64,000 nt of DNA from Symsagittifera roscoffensis (taxonomy: Eukaryota > Xenacoelomorpha > Acoela > Convolutidae). The stretch is from NCBI RefSeq assembly GCF_963678635.1, contig NC_087062.1, forward strand, positions 95,147,845 through 95,211,844, in the 5' to 3' direction. Under the pieces are notes generated by a model. That model saw only the letters and a program-made list of their open reading frames with translations. It was not told the DNA's origin and ran no database searches. Made by a program: the position numbers and the translations under genes. This document shows positions 33,215 to 44,400 of this stretch, piece by piece (position 1 is the first letter of the stretch; each line of letters begins with the position of its first letter).

Positions 33215-33261
33215 CTGAACACAAACCACCTCAATGTCAATACAAATCGTTCAATCTCATT

Positions 33262-34412
33262 CAGGTTATAAGCGAGCATGAGTTTTTTGGAAAAAAAACT
33301 CGAGCTTCAAAGAAGAAACTCTTTGAGATCATCCAATAGTTTAAGAATTTCTTGGAAAGATCAAAACAGCAATTTAAGCAAATGACCACCAGAGAATTTC
33401 GATATCACTCAATTTTTAATACTTAGAATAATATAATGTAAGAGGCACGCTCATGTAAGAATATATATGGGAGAGATGAAAATCAATTTTTTAATTCAGA
33501 AAAAAATTGGTATAATTTGTCACGCGTCGAATTCGACCAGAAAATTTTTTTCCCAAACTAAAAAAGTCATCTTTCCTGCTGTATATTCTTACTTCACCGT
33601 GCCTTTTACAGTCTATTATTATAAATATTAAAAATTGAGTGATATTGAAATTCTCGGATGGTCATTTGCTTAAATTTAAATTGTTGTCTTTCCAAGAAAT
33701 TCTCAAACTATTGGATGATCTCAAACAGGTTCAGGTGATTTTCTTTTTCTTCGATGCTCAAGTTCTTTTCCCAAAAAACTCATGCTCGCTCAGGCGCGGA
33801 TCTAGGAATTTATCGAGGAAGGGGGTGGATTTTCAAAAAAAATTTGAAAATTTTGTCGACTTTTTTTTTAGGTTGACCAAATTGATTTTCTGATCTCTCC
33901 CCAACCACCATAAAGACCTTAATTTGATCAAATTTTCTGCGCGGCAGGCAAATCTTTAGAGCGCTTTTAGGCACTTTATTAGGCACACTAAATAAGGCCT
34001 TTTTCGGCACTTTTTGGAAAGTTTCGACCAAAAAATCGCGTTTTTTCGGCGCGCGCTGCCCCCTCAAAATTAGTATAGATTAGCGCCTAAGGCGCCTTAA
34101 GAAACATTTTAAGGTCAGTCAGCCAAAAGTGGATATCTCAAAATAGTACAAAGGGGACTCTTTGGGTCGGCAGGGGGTCGAATCCCTGAGGAAGAGAGGC
34201 GTCCGCCCCCCCCCCCCCCCCTCCCCAAATCCGCTTATGATTATAACTATTAAAAATTGATTGATATTGAATTCTCGGATGGTCATTTGGTTAAATTGTT
34301 GTTTCGATCTTTCCAAAAAATTCTCAACTATTGGTTGATCTCAAACAGATTCAGGTGATTTTCTTTTTCTTCGAAGCTCAAGTTTTTTTCCCAAAAGAAC
34401 TCATGCTCGCTT
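33262..34412. repeat. ~175-bp segment in three copies, one inverted
   Basis: The copies lie at about 33262-33440 (inverted), 33612-33790 and 34243-34412 (direct). Shared landmarks include agcgagcatgag/ctcatgctcgct, tttccaagaaattctc, gatgatctcaaacagg and tcggatggtcatttg. The two direct copies bracket the MITE, and the inverted copy could pair with either of them. Confidence 0.8.
33791..34239 (+). mobile_element. hAT-like MITE in intron 4, no simple target duplication
   Basis: It starts CAGGCGCGGATCTAGG and ends AAATCCGCTTATG, with the family's internal blocks (ggttgaccaaattgatttt; gggtcggcagggggtcgaat) and a long C run. No 8-bp duplication is visible; instead the flanks are the ~175-bp direct repeats, so the locus was rearranged after or during insertion. 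Confidence 0.8.
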
Positions 34413-34584
34413 AAAAGTCGAATGAGATTAAACTATTTAGCGTTCTTTTGGTGAGTCCAGGAATATTCTTACAAGCCCAAATGTTACTTCTGAAGTCCAT
34501 ACTTCAGAAATTAAAAAATCTCAATGCTTTTAAATCTTTTCCAGCTAATTTGGGATATTGTATTGCGAAAGTGTGAGATGGTAC

Positions 34585-34702
34585 CCTCTATGTTTTCAAT
34601 CTGGTATCGAACTGATTCTTCGGCAGACAATAATTCAGTCAATTCCTCTTTCAGTGATTCGTCCTCTTTTTCCTCCTTTTCTGTTCTTTGTTTCTTCTCC
34701 TT
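34585..34702 (-). CDS. E4: short charged coiled-coil exon
   Basis: The acceptor is ctatgttttcag|AAGGAG, phase 0. It encodes KEKKQRTEKEEKEDESLKEE, then LTELLSAEESVRYQIENIE. The donor ATAGAGG|GTACCA is weak, but its phase 1 is what E5 needs. Without it the frame would end in a TAA at about 34517, which would truncate the protein before the SH3 domain. Confidence 0.65.
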
Positions 34703-34988
34703 CTGAAAACATAGAAAGAAACCATTTGAAAAGAGTTCGAATCATATGCATCATCAAATTTTGGAAAAAAAAACATGCTGGCAAAAAATGGTTCATAAAA
34801 AAAGCAGATAGTGCAACCGAAGATTTGGTTGGCCAAAAGCTTGGTTGGCGAACGCGGAAGTTTTAAAATTCTATAAAACAGAAAGATCACTATGAAAGCA
34901 GCCATTCTGGTATGATGTTTTTAGACGTAACGGAGAAAAAATTGGAAAATTTTTTAATCCATTGCTCCAAAATTTCTTTGCTTCTTAC

Positions 34989-35241
34989 CTCAAGTTGATC
35001 AATCAAAGCAATCAAAGATTCCTTCTCTATTTGAGCATCGTCCAATAATGCATCCTTATTCTGAAGTTCCCCTTCCATTTTCTTCAACTCTATTTTCTCC
35101 TCTTGCAATTTCTGGTCGGCCGATTTTAGCTCTTCGTTCAGGTTCTGAATTGTCTTCAGACAATCTTCTTTTGCTTGCGTTACATGAGATAATTCAATTT
35201 TGGCTTCGACGTGAAATTTCTGAAGTTCTTGCCAGTTTCGC
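34989..35241 (-). CDS. E3: coiled-coil exon
   Basis: The acceptor is cttttcttatcag|GCGAAA (phase 2) and the donor CTTGAG|GTAAGA (phase 0). It encodes RNWQELQKFHVEAKIELSHV, ending with EKESLIALIDQLE. Leucines and charged residues follow a clear heptad pattern. Confidence 0.8.
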
Positions 35242-35429
35242 CTGATAAGAAAAGCATTATTTCTCTACGATGATTTTAAAAAACTTTTCAACTAATTGAT
35301 TCATATTTCAGCGTTTAAATACCAAGTTCGTCCTTATGATCATGATCAATTTGATTCACATAACAAAACACGTCAGGTATTCTCTTGAAAAAATTAGAAC
35401 CTAATCATGAGATGATGATCTCTCCTATT

Positions 35430-35823
35430 CAGGGGCGGATCTAGGATTTTCTCGAGGGGGGGGGGTTGATTTTCAAAAAAAGTTCGATTATTTTGAAGAC
35501 CTTTTTTTAGGTCGACCAAATTGATTTTCGGAGCTCTCTTAAAGCAGTAAAAAAACGCTGTTTTAGCCAAGTTTTAGCCAGGTTTTCTGCGCCGCAGCCA
35601 TGTTTTCAAAAAACAGGTCAAAAAAGCCGTTTTTGGGCACTTTTTGCAAAATTTTGCTTAAAAAAATGGCGTTTTTTTGGCACGCTATCCTCAAAGTTAG
35701 TATATATTGGCGCCAAAGGAGCCTTTAGAAAAATTTTAGGGTCCGTCACCCTAAGTGTCGGCAGGGGGTCGAATCCCTGAGGGAAGAGGGCGTCCGCCCC
35801 CCCCCCCCCCCCATCCTCCCCTG
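35430..35823 (+). mobile_element. hAT-like MITE in intron 2 with perfect 8-bp duplication
   Basis: It starts CAGGGGCGGATCTAGG and ends ATCCTCCCCTG. It is flanked by ctcctatt at 35422-35429 and 35824-35831. It lies within the 610-bp intron 2 (35242-35851), of which it forms about two thirds. The right end is about 30 bases from the E2 donor. Confidence 0.9.
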
Positions 35824-35851
35824 CTCCTATTTGCTAGCATGCGAAACTCAC

Positions 35852-36047
35852 TTTTCCTGAGTTAGCTGTTGTTTCAGCTGTTCACACTCGTTGATGCTGT
35901 TGTTCAGTCTTGTCTCCATGTCTCCAAAATTGTTCACGGAGTCTGTCAAATTGCGCACCTGGCTACTCAATTCAACCACCTCTATCTGACTGGCCTCCAA
36001 GTCCTCCGATTTCCTCAGCAGGTTGTTTTCCAAATTTGATTTATCTC
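35852..36047 (-). CDS. E2: coiled-coil exon
   Basis: The acceptor is ttttaattttgtag|GAGATA (phase 1) and the donor GGAAAA|GTGAGT (phase 2). It encodes DKSNLENNLLRKSEDLEASQ and IEVVELSSQVRNLTDSVNNF, then ECEQLKQQLTQE. The split Gly codon at its start is completed by the last base of E1. Confidence 0.8.
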
Positions 36048-38458
36048 CTACAAAATTAAAATCGAAAAAATTTCAAATAGAAAGATCGTTCACAATTTCA
36101 AAAAAATGATAGCAAAAACCAAAAAGCGGCAAAAAAAAGCTCCAAAAAGAGCAAGAAAGTAGGCCTAGAAAAACTAAAACTAGTGTAAGATTCGAAACGT
36201 TCACAGTTATTTCCAGCAACCATGTTACTCTGCCTTATTAAACCATAAATATCACCAGCAAAGACAAAGTTTTATTCAGGAAATACAGGGTCAAACAAGG
36301 ATAGCCTGTTGCTGCAAAAATAGCACAGAAAATTCCCACCCAAAAGGTGACCATAGAATCTGAACGAGACCATAGAATCTGAACGAAAGCCTAGAAAATA
36401 TGTACATTCGATAGTAAATTTGAGACTACAAATATCTGACAATGATTTTTACCAAAAAGTTAATCGGAAAAGAAACAAAAAAATCAAACAAAATTTTGTA
36501 GATTTTTTCGAATATTTTTTTTTGGTTTTTTTGAGGATTTTGTTTTTCATTTTCAAAAAGGCGCTAAAATATATTAAAAGGCGCAACAATAGCTCTTCAG
36601 AAAGATTCTAAAATAGTTCTTGAAGTCTTTATTTTGGTTTTCAAGAAGCGCTTAAAGAGTCTTATTTGCGCATTACAAGCCTGATTGCTCAATTTATTCG
36701 CAATTAGACCAAAGATGAAAAAAATTACACCCGTTTTTCTCTACACTGAGGATATTCTATTCGACTCGAGACTACAAGCGCTTTAATATGATGTATCACT
36801 GCCCTTTCCGTTGATTTTTTGTGGTACCTGCTTTTGCGTGGAAAACAATAAGTATAAGAAACTAAAACACACACGCATACAAAATTCCTCGGAACAAAAA
36901 TAACCCAAAGGAAAACACATTTTTTAAAAATTGAAAACGAAAAAATGAATTTGGTTGAAGCCATGGATTTTTTTGGTTTTGACTTTAAATTGAATTTTTT
37001 TTTCAATTTGACAAAACAATTAAGAACAGTTTTTTCTCGGCGAACAGTCGGCGAATTATTGATTCGGAATCCAAATTCCAATTTAAATAGCTTGAATATG
37101 TTACTAAATACCCAGTGAGCTTTTTTTATCTTAGATCAAATTTCGCGTTCAAAAGCAAAAATATCACAACTAGTGAAAACCGAGTCTTCGTGCGCATTCA
37201 CAGCTCTTATTGAAATTGGTCCAAAATCCTTAAATATAATAAACAATTTTTTTTTCATAAATCTATCAAAAACTTTAAAGTTACACGCTAAAAAGTACTA
37301 GTGAATATTTTTTATCTATTATCGCACTAAAAAGATCAAATAGCTTGCTTTAATTGAATTTGGGAAGTTTTGAGCCGAATTGATTCGCTTCTTACAATAG
37401 AACGAAATATACCGTGCTTTAATTATCTGGCCTTTTTTAAATCCCCAAAACCTTGTACAAAACGATCGCAGGTAGAATATATTACAGATCAGGTATTTAT
37501 TTTCGCAGTTGGTAAAAAAATTGTTAATATGGACGGCTTGTTTAAAGACAGAATTGCTCTGAAAAAAAACCAGACCACGCACAAAATTTCAGGCAGCTTC
37601 TGCGATAGTCAAATAGTAATCATTATACTAAAAAAAATTAGTACCATCAGTATCGATTGTACTTTAAATCGGCTTTTCTTGTGTAACTTCATTAAAACTG
37701 AACACATAATTTGATCACAAAAAGTCCGACTGAGATTGGAACGCAATGGAATCGGTTGTAAATCACAAGCGTTAGCTTTTATTAACATACTAGAAACGAA
37801 TCCAAACAGAGTAGAGTAACCAATTGATAAGCGGTGGAATTTTAGCATTAAAAAATTTAGGAAAAACTGAATATTTTATGTTTTATTTTTTTTTCTGCAT
37901 CTATTTGAAGGGTGTTTATGATGTACTGAATATTAGAATAAATTAAATGGAACGCCCCTGAACTTTTGTTAAATTTTTGGATCGAGCTAACAATATGGGT
38001 ACAAATTCAACGTGTGCTCATTTCGTAAACGCGTGTTCAAGCAAACACAGAGAAGGAAAACTTTACTTCGCAAGAAAAAATGCTCTGATTACCCTTTTAG
38101 GTCGCAACAGTATTGTTATTGATGTTACTTTGTTACTTATGAAAAAATTTTGAGATTCAAAGTTTGAAAAAGTTTTTTTTTGAAAAGCCACATTTTTGAA
38201 ATCCAGCTTAAACATAAATAATCTATTATCAGGAATCTGCAGACCCAGTTTGGCTAATTAAACTCCGGGAAATTTTGATTTGGTAATATAGCACAAAGCT
38301 ACATCTACGTTCTACTTGTGAAAATAAAATCAAGCTAAAGTAATTTTTTCTCAACAGAGAAATTTGTTGGCGTACAGCCTTAACCACAACAGGCGCTACT
38401 TGCAAAAGAATTGGCTAATCTTCCTAACCTAGAAAAATGGTTGAATCAACTGAATTAC
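36048..38458 (-). other. Intron 1 of the traced part of the gene
   Basis: Bounded by GCAG|GTAATT and ttttgtag|GAGATA. It is AT-rich with no mobile element that I recognise. Small open frames at 36420-37848 on both strands lack any recognisable signature and are not called. Confidence 0.65.
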
Positions 38459-41400
38459 CTGCTAGTTCGTTCAATTGTTTCTGGTAATCATCCAGCTTTT
38501 CATTTTTCTCTAATATTTCTTTTTCATAATGCAGAGCTGCCTTTTCTGCCAATTGCTTCGCTTCATTTTCAGCACTTTTCGACAGTTCGAGCTGCTTCTC
38601 AATTTCTGCTAATTGGCACTTTCCTTCCTCGACTTGGCCCGTTAGGTCGGAAATTCGTTTCTCTGAAAACTTTAGTTGGTTCAATAGTCTCGATTGCTCG
38701 GCTTTCGTCATTTCGTTTTCGTTGGTAAAATTGTTCAGGCTGTTTTCGAGTTCATTGAAAGCTTCTTTGGATGTTTTAAGTTCATTAAGCAATTTATCCT
38801 TTGCGTGTTCTAAATTTTTGACGGTACGATTCGCATTAGCAAGATCAGTCTGCAACATTGAAACGGATTCTTGCAGGACCATTTTGTCTTCCTCGCAAGC
38901 ATTGAGACTCTTTTCTTTCTCCAACTTAGAATCCTTCAAATCTTCGAGACGTTCTTTCAGAACACTTTGAGAGTTCTTCAAATCTTCGTTTTCACATTGC
39001 AGCGATTTTAGATCGTCGGTACATTTTTCTAGCTCGCTTGCGAGACTTCGTTTATCGTCTGAAATATTAGACAGCTTCGCTTTCAAATTTAGTTTTTCCG
39101 ATTCTAAATTAGTTATTATCGATGATTTTTCCTCATCTTCTTCTTTTGTCTCATTGAGTTCTTTCAAAATTTTATTGTAATCGGCCTGCAGCTGTTTACA
39201 ATTGTCTTTTGTCAAACTTGAATTTTCAGTTTCCTCTCTTAAACTTTCCTTCAACTTCGCTACTTCAGTTTCCAAATTACTTTTTTCATTTGATAGCCTG
39301 TTTAATTGAGTTTGGCTCTCATTTAATGCTGAATTTAACCTTTTATTGTCTCTTTTAAAATCAATCAATTCCAGACTAACATTTTCGAGGTCAGTTTCCA
39401 GCTTTTTAAGTGCAGCTTCTTTCTTTTTGATTCCACTTTCAAGGTCTCGTATTTTCATTTTCATTTTTTTCCGCTCGCCATTGGACTTTTCTATTTGGGA
39501 TTTCTGGTCCAAAATAAGTTTTCCTGATTCATTTATCTGCTGTGTCGAACTGTGGTTCGTTTTTTCCAAATTTTTTATTTCAATTTCAGATTCTGCCAAT
39601 TTACTTTTAGAAATTTCTTGTTCTTGAGCTATGCTTTCAACTTTTTTGATCAGTTCATCTCGTTCCAAATTCGCTTTTTGCAAATCCAACTTCTTCGCTT
39701 TAAGCTCACTTTCTAAATTTTCTGACGTTTGCGTCAACGTAACAATCATCTCTTCTTTTTGTTCAGTTTTTCTCAAAGCTTCTTCAAATTCTTGTTCGTT
39801 TTCTTCCATTTGATTTTGCAAATTGTCAACAGTCGCTTGGAAAATAATTTTCTCTTCGGCCCAATTTTGACTGGCAAATTGATCACTCTGTGCAGACTCC
39901 AATTCCTGCTTCAAATTTTCAGCTTCGTCCTGCAAATTCTCAAACTCGTTCGAAATCTCGTTTAAAGCTTGATTTGTCAGCTCCAGATCTTCTTGAAGAC
40001 TATTAATTTGACAGTCTTTCTCTTTCCTTTCCACTTCAGATTCTTCTAGAACATTCTCGAAAGAAGTTTGAAGCAGACTCTCTAGATTGGCTAGCTCCTT
40101 GAGGAGCTTTTCTCGCATGGCCGCGCTATCTGCTTTCAAATGAACCAAATCGGATTTTAATTTTGACACGAGCTCTTTCATCAAATTTGCCTGCGAGAAA
40201 ACTTTTTCAGCTAGTTTTTCTTTTTCCACTTCTATGGTTTCAAAGTCGTCAAAATCTGTCGGCAGCGCACTTTCCAGCTCGTCGTTCGTTTCTGCTTTCA
40301 ATGCCATGTCTTCTTCAAAAACCATTTCGGACTCCTCGCGTTTCCTTTTTTCAACTTTTTCCTCGACTTTTTTGGACTTTTGCTTAACTTTGCCGTCTGT
40401 TTTTGAGGTTAAATTTCTTTTTCGTAAAAGCGACTCAAGATTCGATCTCGGTTTGACGTTCCGTTTGGCATCAGATTTTTTCAGCTCTGGTATAGCCAAC
40501 GTTTTTTCTTCAATTTTAGCTGGTGATGGCGAAGAACTTTCTGGCTTCGAGAGCAAATTATTAGCAGATTCATCAAAAGCCGGAAGTTCAGAAAAGCAAT
40601 CACTACTCTGAGTCGCCTCGACAAACTCAGATTCCACAATTTGCGCTGTTTTCTCACAGTCCTCTGTCATTGTGGAGACGTCTTTGCTGGGTTCGACTTT
40701 CGACTCCTTCGGTTTAACGAGTTGCTTTTTCATTTTTGAAGTAAATTCCTTCAAACCTTTTAGCTCAACTTTAAGCTGCTCGTTTTCAATTTTAAGTTCG
40801 TCCACTTTGGAAGTCTCTTCAAGTTTGATTTGGTTTCGGTCTTCAAAGGTAGTTTCAGTGTTTGTGAAGTTTTCAGATGTTCGTTTTCTGTCAAGTTTGG
40901 TTTCGTCTTTGCCTTCAAATGTTGTTTCGGTGTTAGTAAAATTGTCAAATGTTAGTTTTTTGCACTGTTTGATTTCGCCACCAGTGTCAAATTTATGTTC
41001 AGTATTTGTAAAATTTTCAGATGTTTCAACATTTTCAGTACTGGTCAATTGTTCACGCGTACTCGCAGCTATCGTTGCGCTTCCTGATTGCATCTTTTCT
41101 GTTGTTACTACATTCACACCTTGTTCACACGTCATTATTGCTTCTGTGTTCACACTTCGATCATGAACGTCAGCAGGCTGGTTTGATGCTGCAACTTGCT
41201 CTTCTAATTCCAAAACATTTTCGCGTAAAAATGTCACAGACGCTTCAGATTCCTGCAGAGCTCTTTCCAGCTTCTCAATTTTGCTCAGCTTTGAGACCAA
41301 TTCACGTTCGCTTTCTAACAGAGATTCCTGTCGTTTTTGATACTGCGTGTTTTGTAACTGGAGATCTTGAGTTTTAACCAATTCCGCGTCGTACAACTTT

Positions 41401-44400
41401 TCAGTCTCGTTATTTTTCTTTTTCAATAGCTTTTCGACAGCCTCCAATTCCCGAATTCGTTCCATTGGGTCCATCTTTTTAAGAGCAGCTCCTTTCTTCA
41501 ATGGACCGACCTTAGATTCTAGCTTGGCTTTGTCAATTTCAAGTGATTTGATTTTCTCGCGACTCTGTTTCTCAGATGAATTCAAGTCTTTCACCTGTGA
41601 AAGCAAAGCAGCATTTTCCGCCTCCTTGTCTTTGATGAGCGAAAACTGATCCGCTAATTTCTGTTCATCAATCGATGTTCTGGGTGCTTGTGGGGCCAAA
41701 TTTAGAGTCTTAATATGCATTGCTTCATTTTTCTTAGATAAAACTTCAATTCTTTCAATTAGATTTTTCTTCTCCTGGTTCAATTTATAAATTTCCCGCT
41801 CCAATTGAGAAATCTGGTCATGCGAGTCCGCAAAGTTCTTCTGCAACCTTTCCAAATCATTTCCGGCAGTTGCTTGCTCGGCTTGCAATTTTGGTCTCTC
41901 TTTTGTAGAAGCTAACCGGTCTTTCAAAGATGTGTTTTCTTCAGTCAAAGTGTCCAACACTTTGCTAATTTTTCTGATCTTCTGTTTGTCCGTTTGCACT
42001 TCTGTCTGAATTTCTGCGACCAACGTGCTCATCGAGTCGTCTTTCGCTTCAAGATCAGATATCGTATTCCGAACAACTTCTGGCTTCAGATGATGAGCAT
42101 CCTGCTTTGAATGTTCCGCAAGCGATGTAACCAAACTTTGGTGAAGTTTTTCATTGAGATCTTCTTTGATCATTCTGGAAGATTCCAGATGCTCCTGCAA
42201 CTCTGAAAGCTTTGAGCCAACTGTAGTTTTAGAAAGCGGTTCGTTGTTGTTGCTTTCTATTTGTTGTTGCTCAGCTGAAGAAGATTTCTCAATTGGTATT
42301 TTTTCATCTTCAGGCAAGACCGAATTCAAACGGTTTTTCAGGAGATCTCTTTCTATTTCTAGTTCATTCAGCTTTTTTCTCGTCTGCAGGAGATTCTGGA
42401 AAATTTCGGATGGATTCTGACTCAATGCACTGTCTAGCTCGCCTTCAAGACGACTTTTCGACGTCTTCAGGTACATATTTTCCTCTTCAAGCTCTCTGTT
42501 GCGCAATTTGTACTCAAACGCTTCTGCTTTCAATTCTTGATTTTCATCGTTGCTAGATCCGCTCAAAATTTCAGCAGTGATACTTTTTGCTTCTTCCGGC
42601 GAATATTTACTTTCGACCATTTTTATAACTTCAAGTGTCTGTTTTGCCTCTTGTTCAGACTTTTTCAATAGTTCAAACTTCCGTTCTAAAGATTCTAAGG
42701 CAACATTAGCCAAGCCCAGTTCTTGTTTGGCGAGAATTAGCTCTTTTTCGGGATCAGAAATTTGCGACAGATGTGAGTTTTGAACATCCTCCAAAACTTG
42801 TTTTTCGTGGGTTAACTGATTAATTTCTTCAACAAGAAGCGCATTTTCATCAAGAGCCTCTTTCAAATTTTCGTTCAGCTGATCAATTGAAACTTTCAAT
42901 TTCATTTCAAATTCCTTGTTTTCTGTTGACCCTGAGTTTACAAATTCCTTAAGCTCACTTTCTGTTTTGTACGGCGTGACCTTGTACAACTCATTCGAAA
43001 GTTTCTCGGAGTACCTCTGAAGCGTGTCAATTGTTCCAGAATATTCTAGATTCTTCTTCTGTTCTTCTGAAAGCTTTTCTTTCAAATCCTCTGCTTCCTT
43101 TTGCATCAAAAATAGTTCCGCGTTTTCGTTGTTTGATTGCTGGAGTGTGTCCAAAATTTGAGACCCTTGATCAAAATCGTTGTCTAAAATTGATTCCAAT
43201 TTTTCCTTTTCCGATTCCAAAATTTCCAGCTCGTTTTTCAAAGCATTCTCGTTTTCTTTCATTTCTTCTAGTTTTTCACTCAGAGCTGCAATTTCAGCAT
43301 TTAATTCCAGATTCTCTACTTTGAGCGTTGAAAGTTCTTGCGCGAGGACTTTCGCAGACATTGAAGACTCTTTATTCGGGTTCTGTAAGAGATTTTGCAG
43401 TTCTGCTGTTAAATGCTCATTAAAAACTTTCAACTTCTGACATTCCTCCTGTTTTTGCTCAACAGTTTTGTCACATTTCTCAAGTTCTACTGCCAAATTA
43501 AACTTTTCGGTCTCAAATGCTTGAATCTTCATTTTTGAGTCTATCAAATCTTGGAGTATTTGCTCGTTTTCCGAGTTTGCGATGGCCGAAAATTCAGTCT
43601 CCATCAATCGTTTTACTTCTTTTTCTAGCGCTTCATTCTTATTGGTCAATTGGTCGGCCAATCTTGTTTCAGCTACTAATTTCTGCTGGGAGTTCTCAAG
43701 TTGATCTTTGAGAACTTCATTCTCAGCATCCATCATGAGCAACGAGCCTCTTCGTTCCCAATTTGAACCTGAAATACTCCCCAGAGACGCTGATTTTGCA
43801 TGATAAAAATTATTTGAGGCTTTTTTATTGCATTCATCTTCCAACTTTTCACACTGTTTTTGCAAAATTCTGTTATCTTGAATTAATGAAAGATTGTCGT
43901 TCGATAACTTCAGCTCGTTTTTAGTCAATACTTCGTTTTCAGACTTCAGATGACATAATTCTTCTCGCAAGGAAGCTACCAAATCATCGTCTATTTCAGT
44001 TAACGAGGTTTGATTTCTTGAAACTGATTGTAACTCTTCCTTCAGGGTTTTCTTTTCTACTTCCAAAAACTCAGTTTGTCCCAAAATTTTTTCGTTTTTG
44101 TTGTTCAACTTTTGAATATTTTGTTTCAGAATTTCATTTTCACTTATGAGCTCGCAATTTTTAAACAGCAAATCGGAATATGTCTTAGAATCGATTCCCG
44201 GTATCTCCACGGAATTTTCGACATTATTCATTGCTAGTTTTGCCATTTCATTTCTTAAATTGTTGTTTGTGGCAATCAACTTCGCTTTCTCCGACTCTGT
44301 ATTTTCAACTTTTTTGGAAAGTTTTTCGTTTTCTAAACTCATTAAAGACATTTCAGATGTAATTTCTGTCAAATGAGTTTTCAATTCAATTAAATCTTCA

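Larger units (their letters stand above)
33215..34584 (-). other. Intron 4 with a triplicated segment and a hAT-like MITE
   Basis: Bounded by GAGG|GTACCA (a weak donor) and gtgttcag|CTGAGT. It contains three copies of a ~175-bp segment and the MITE at 33791-34239. Confidence 0.65.

Noticed and set aside
34517-34584. Ending the giant gene at the stop after E4
   Set aside because: A phase-correct donor and five further exons in perfect phase give a longer, domain-bearing product; however, the E4 donor is weak, so a short isoform remains possible.
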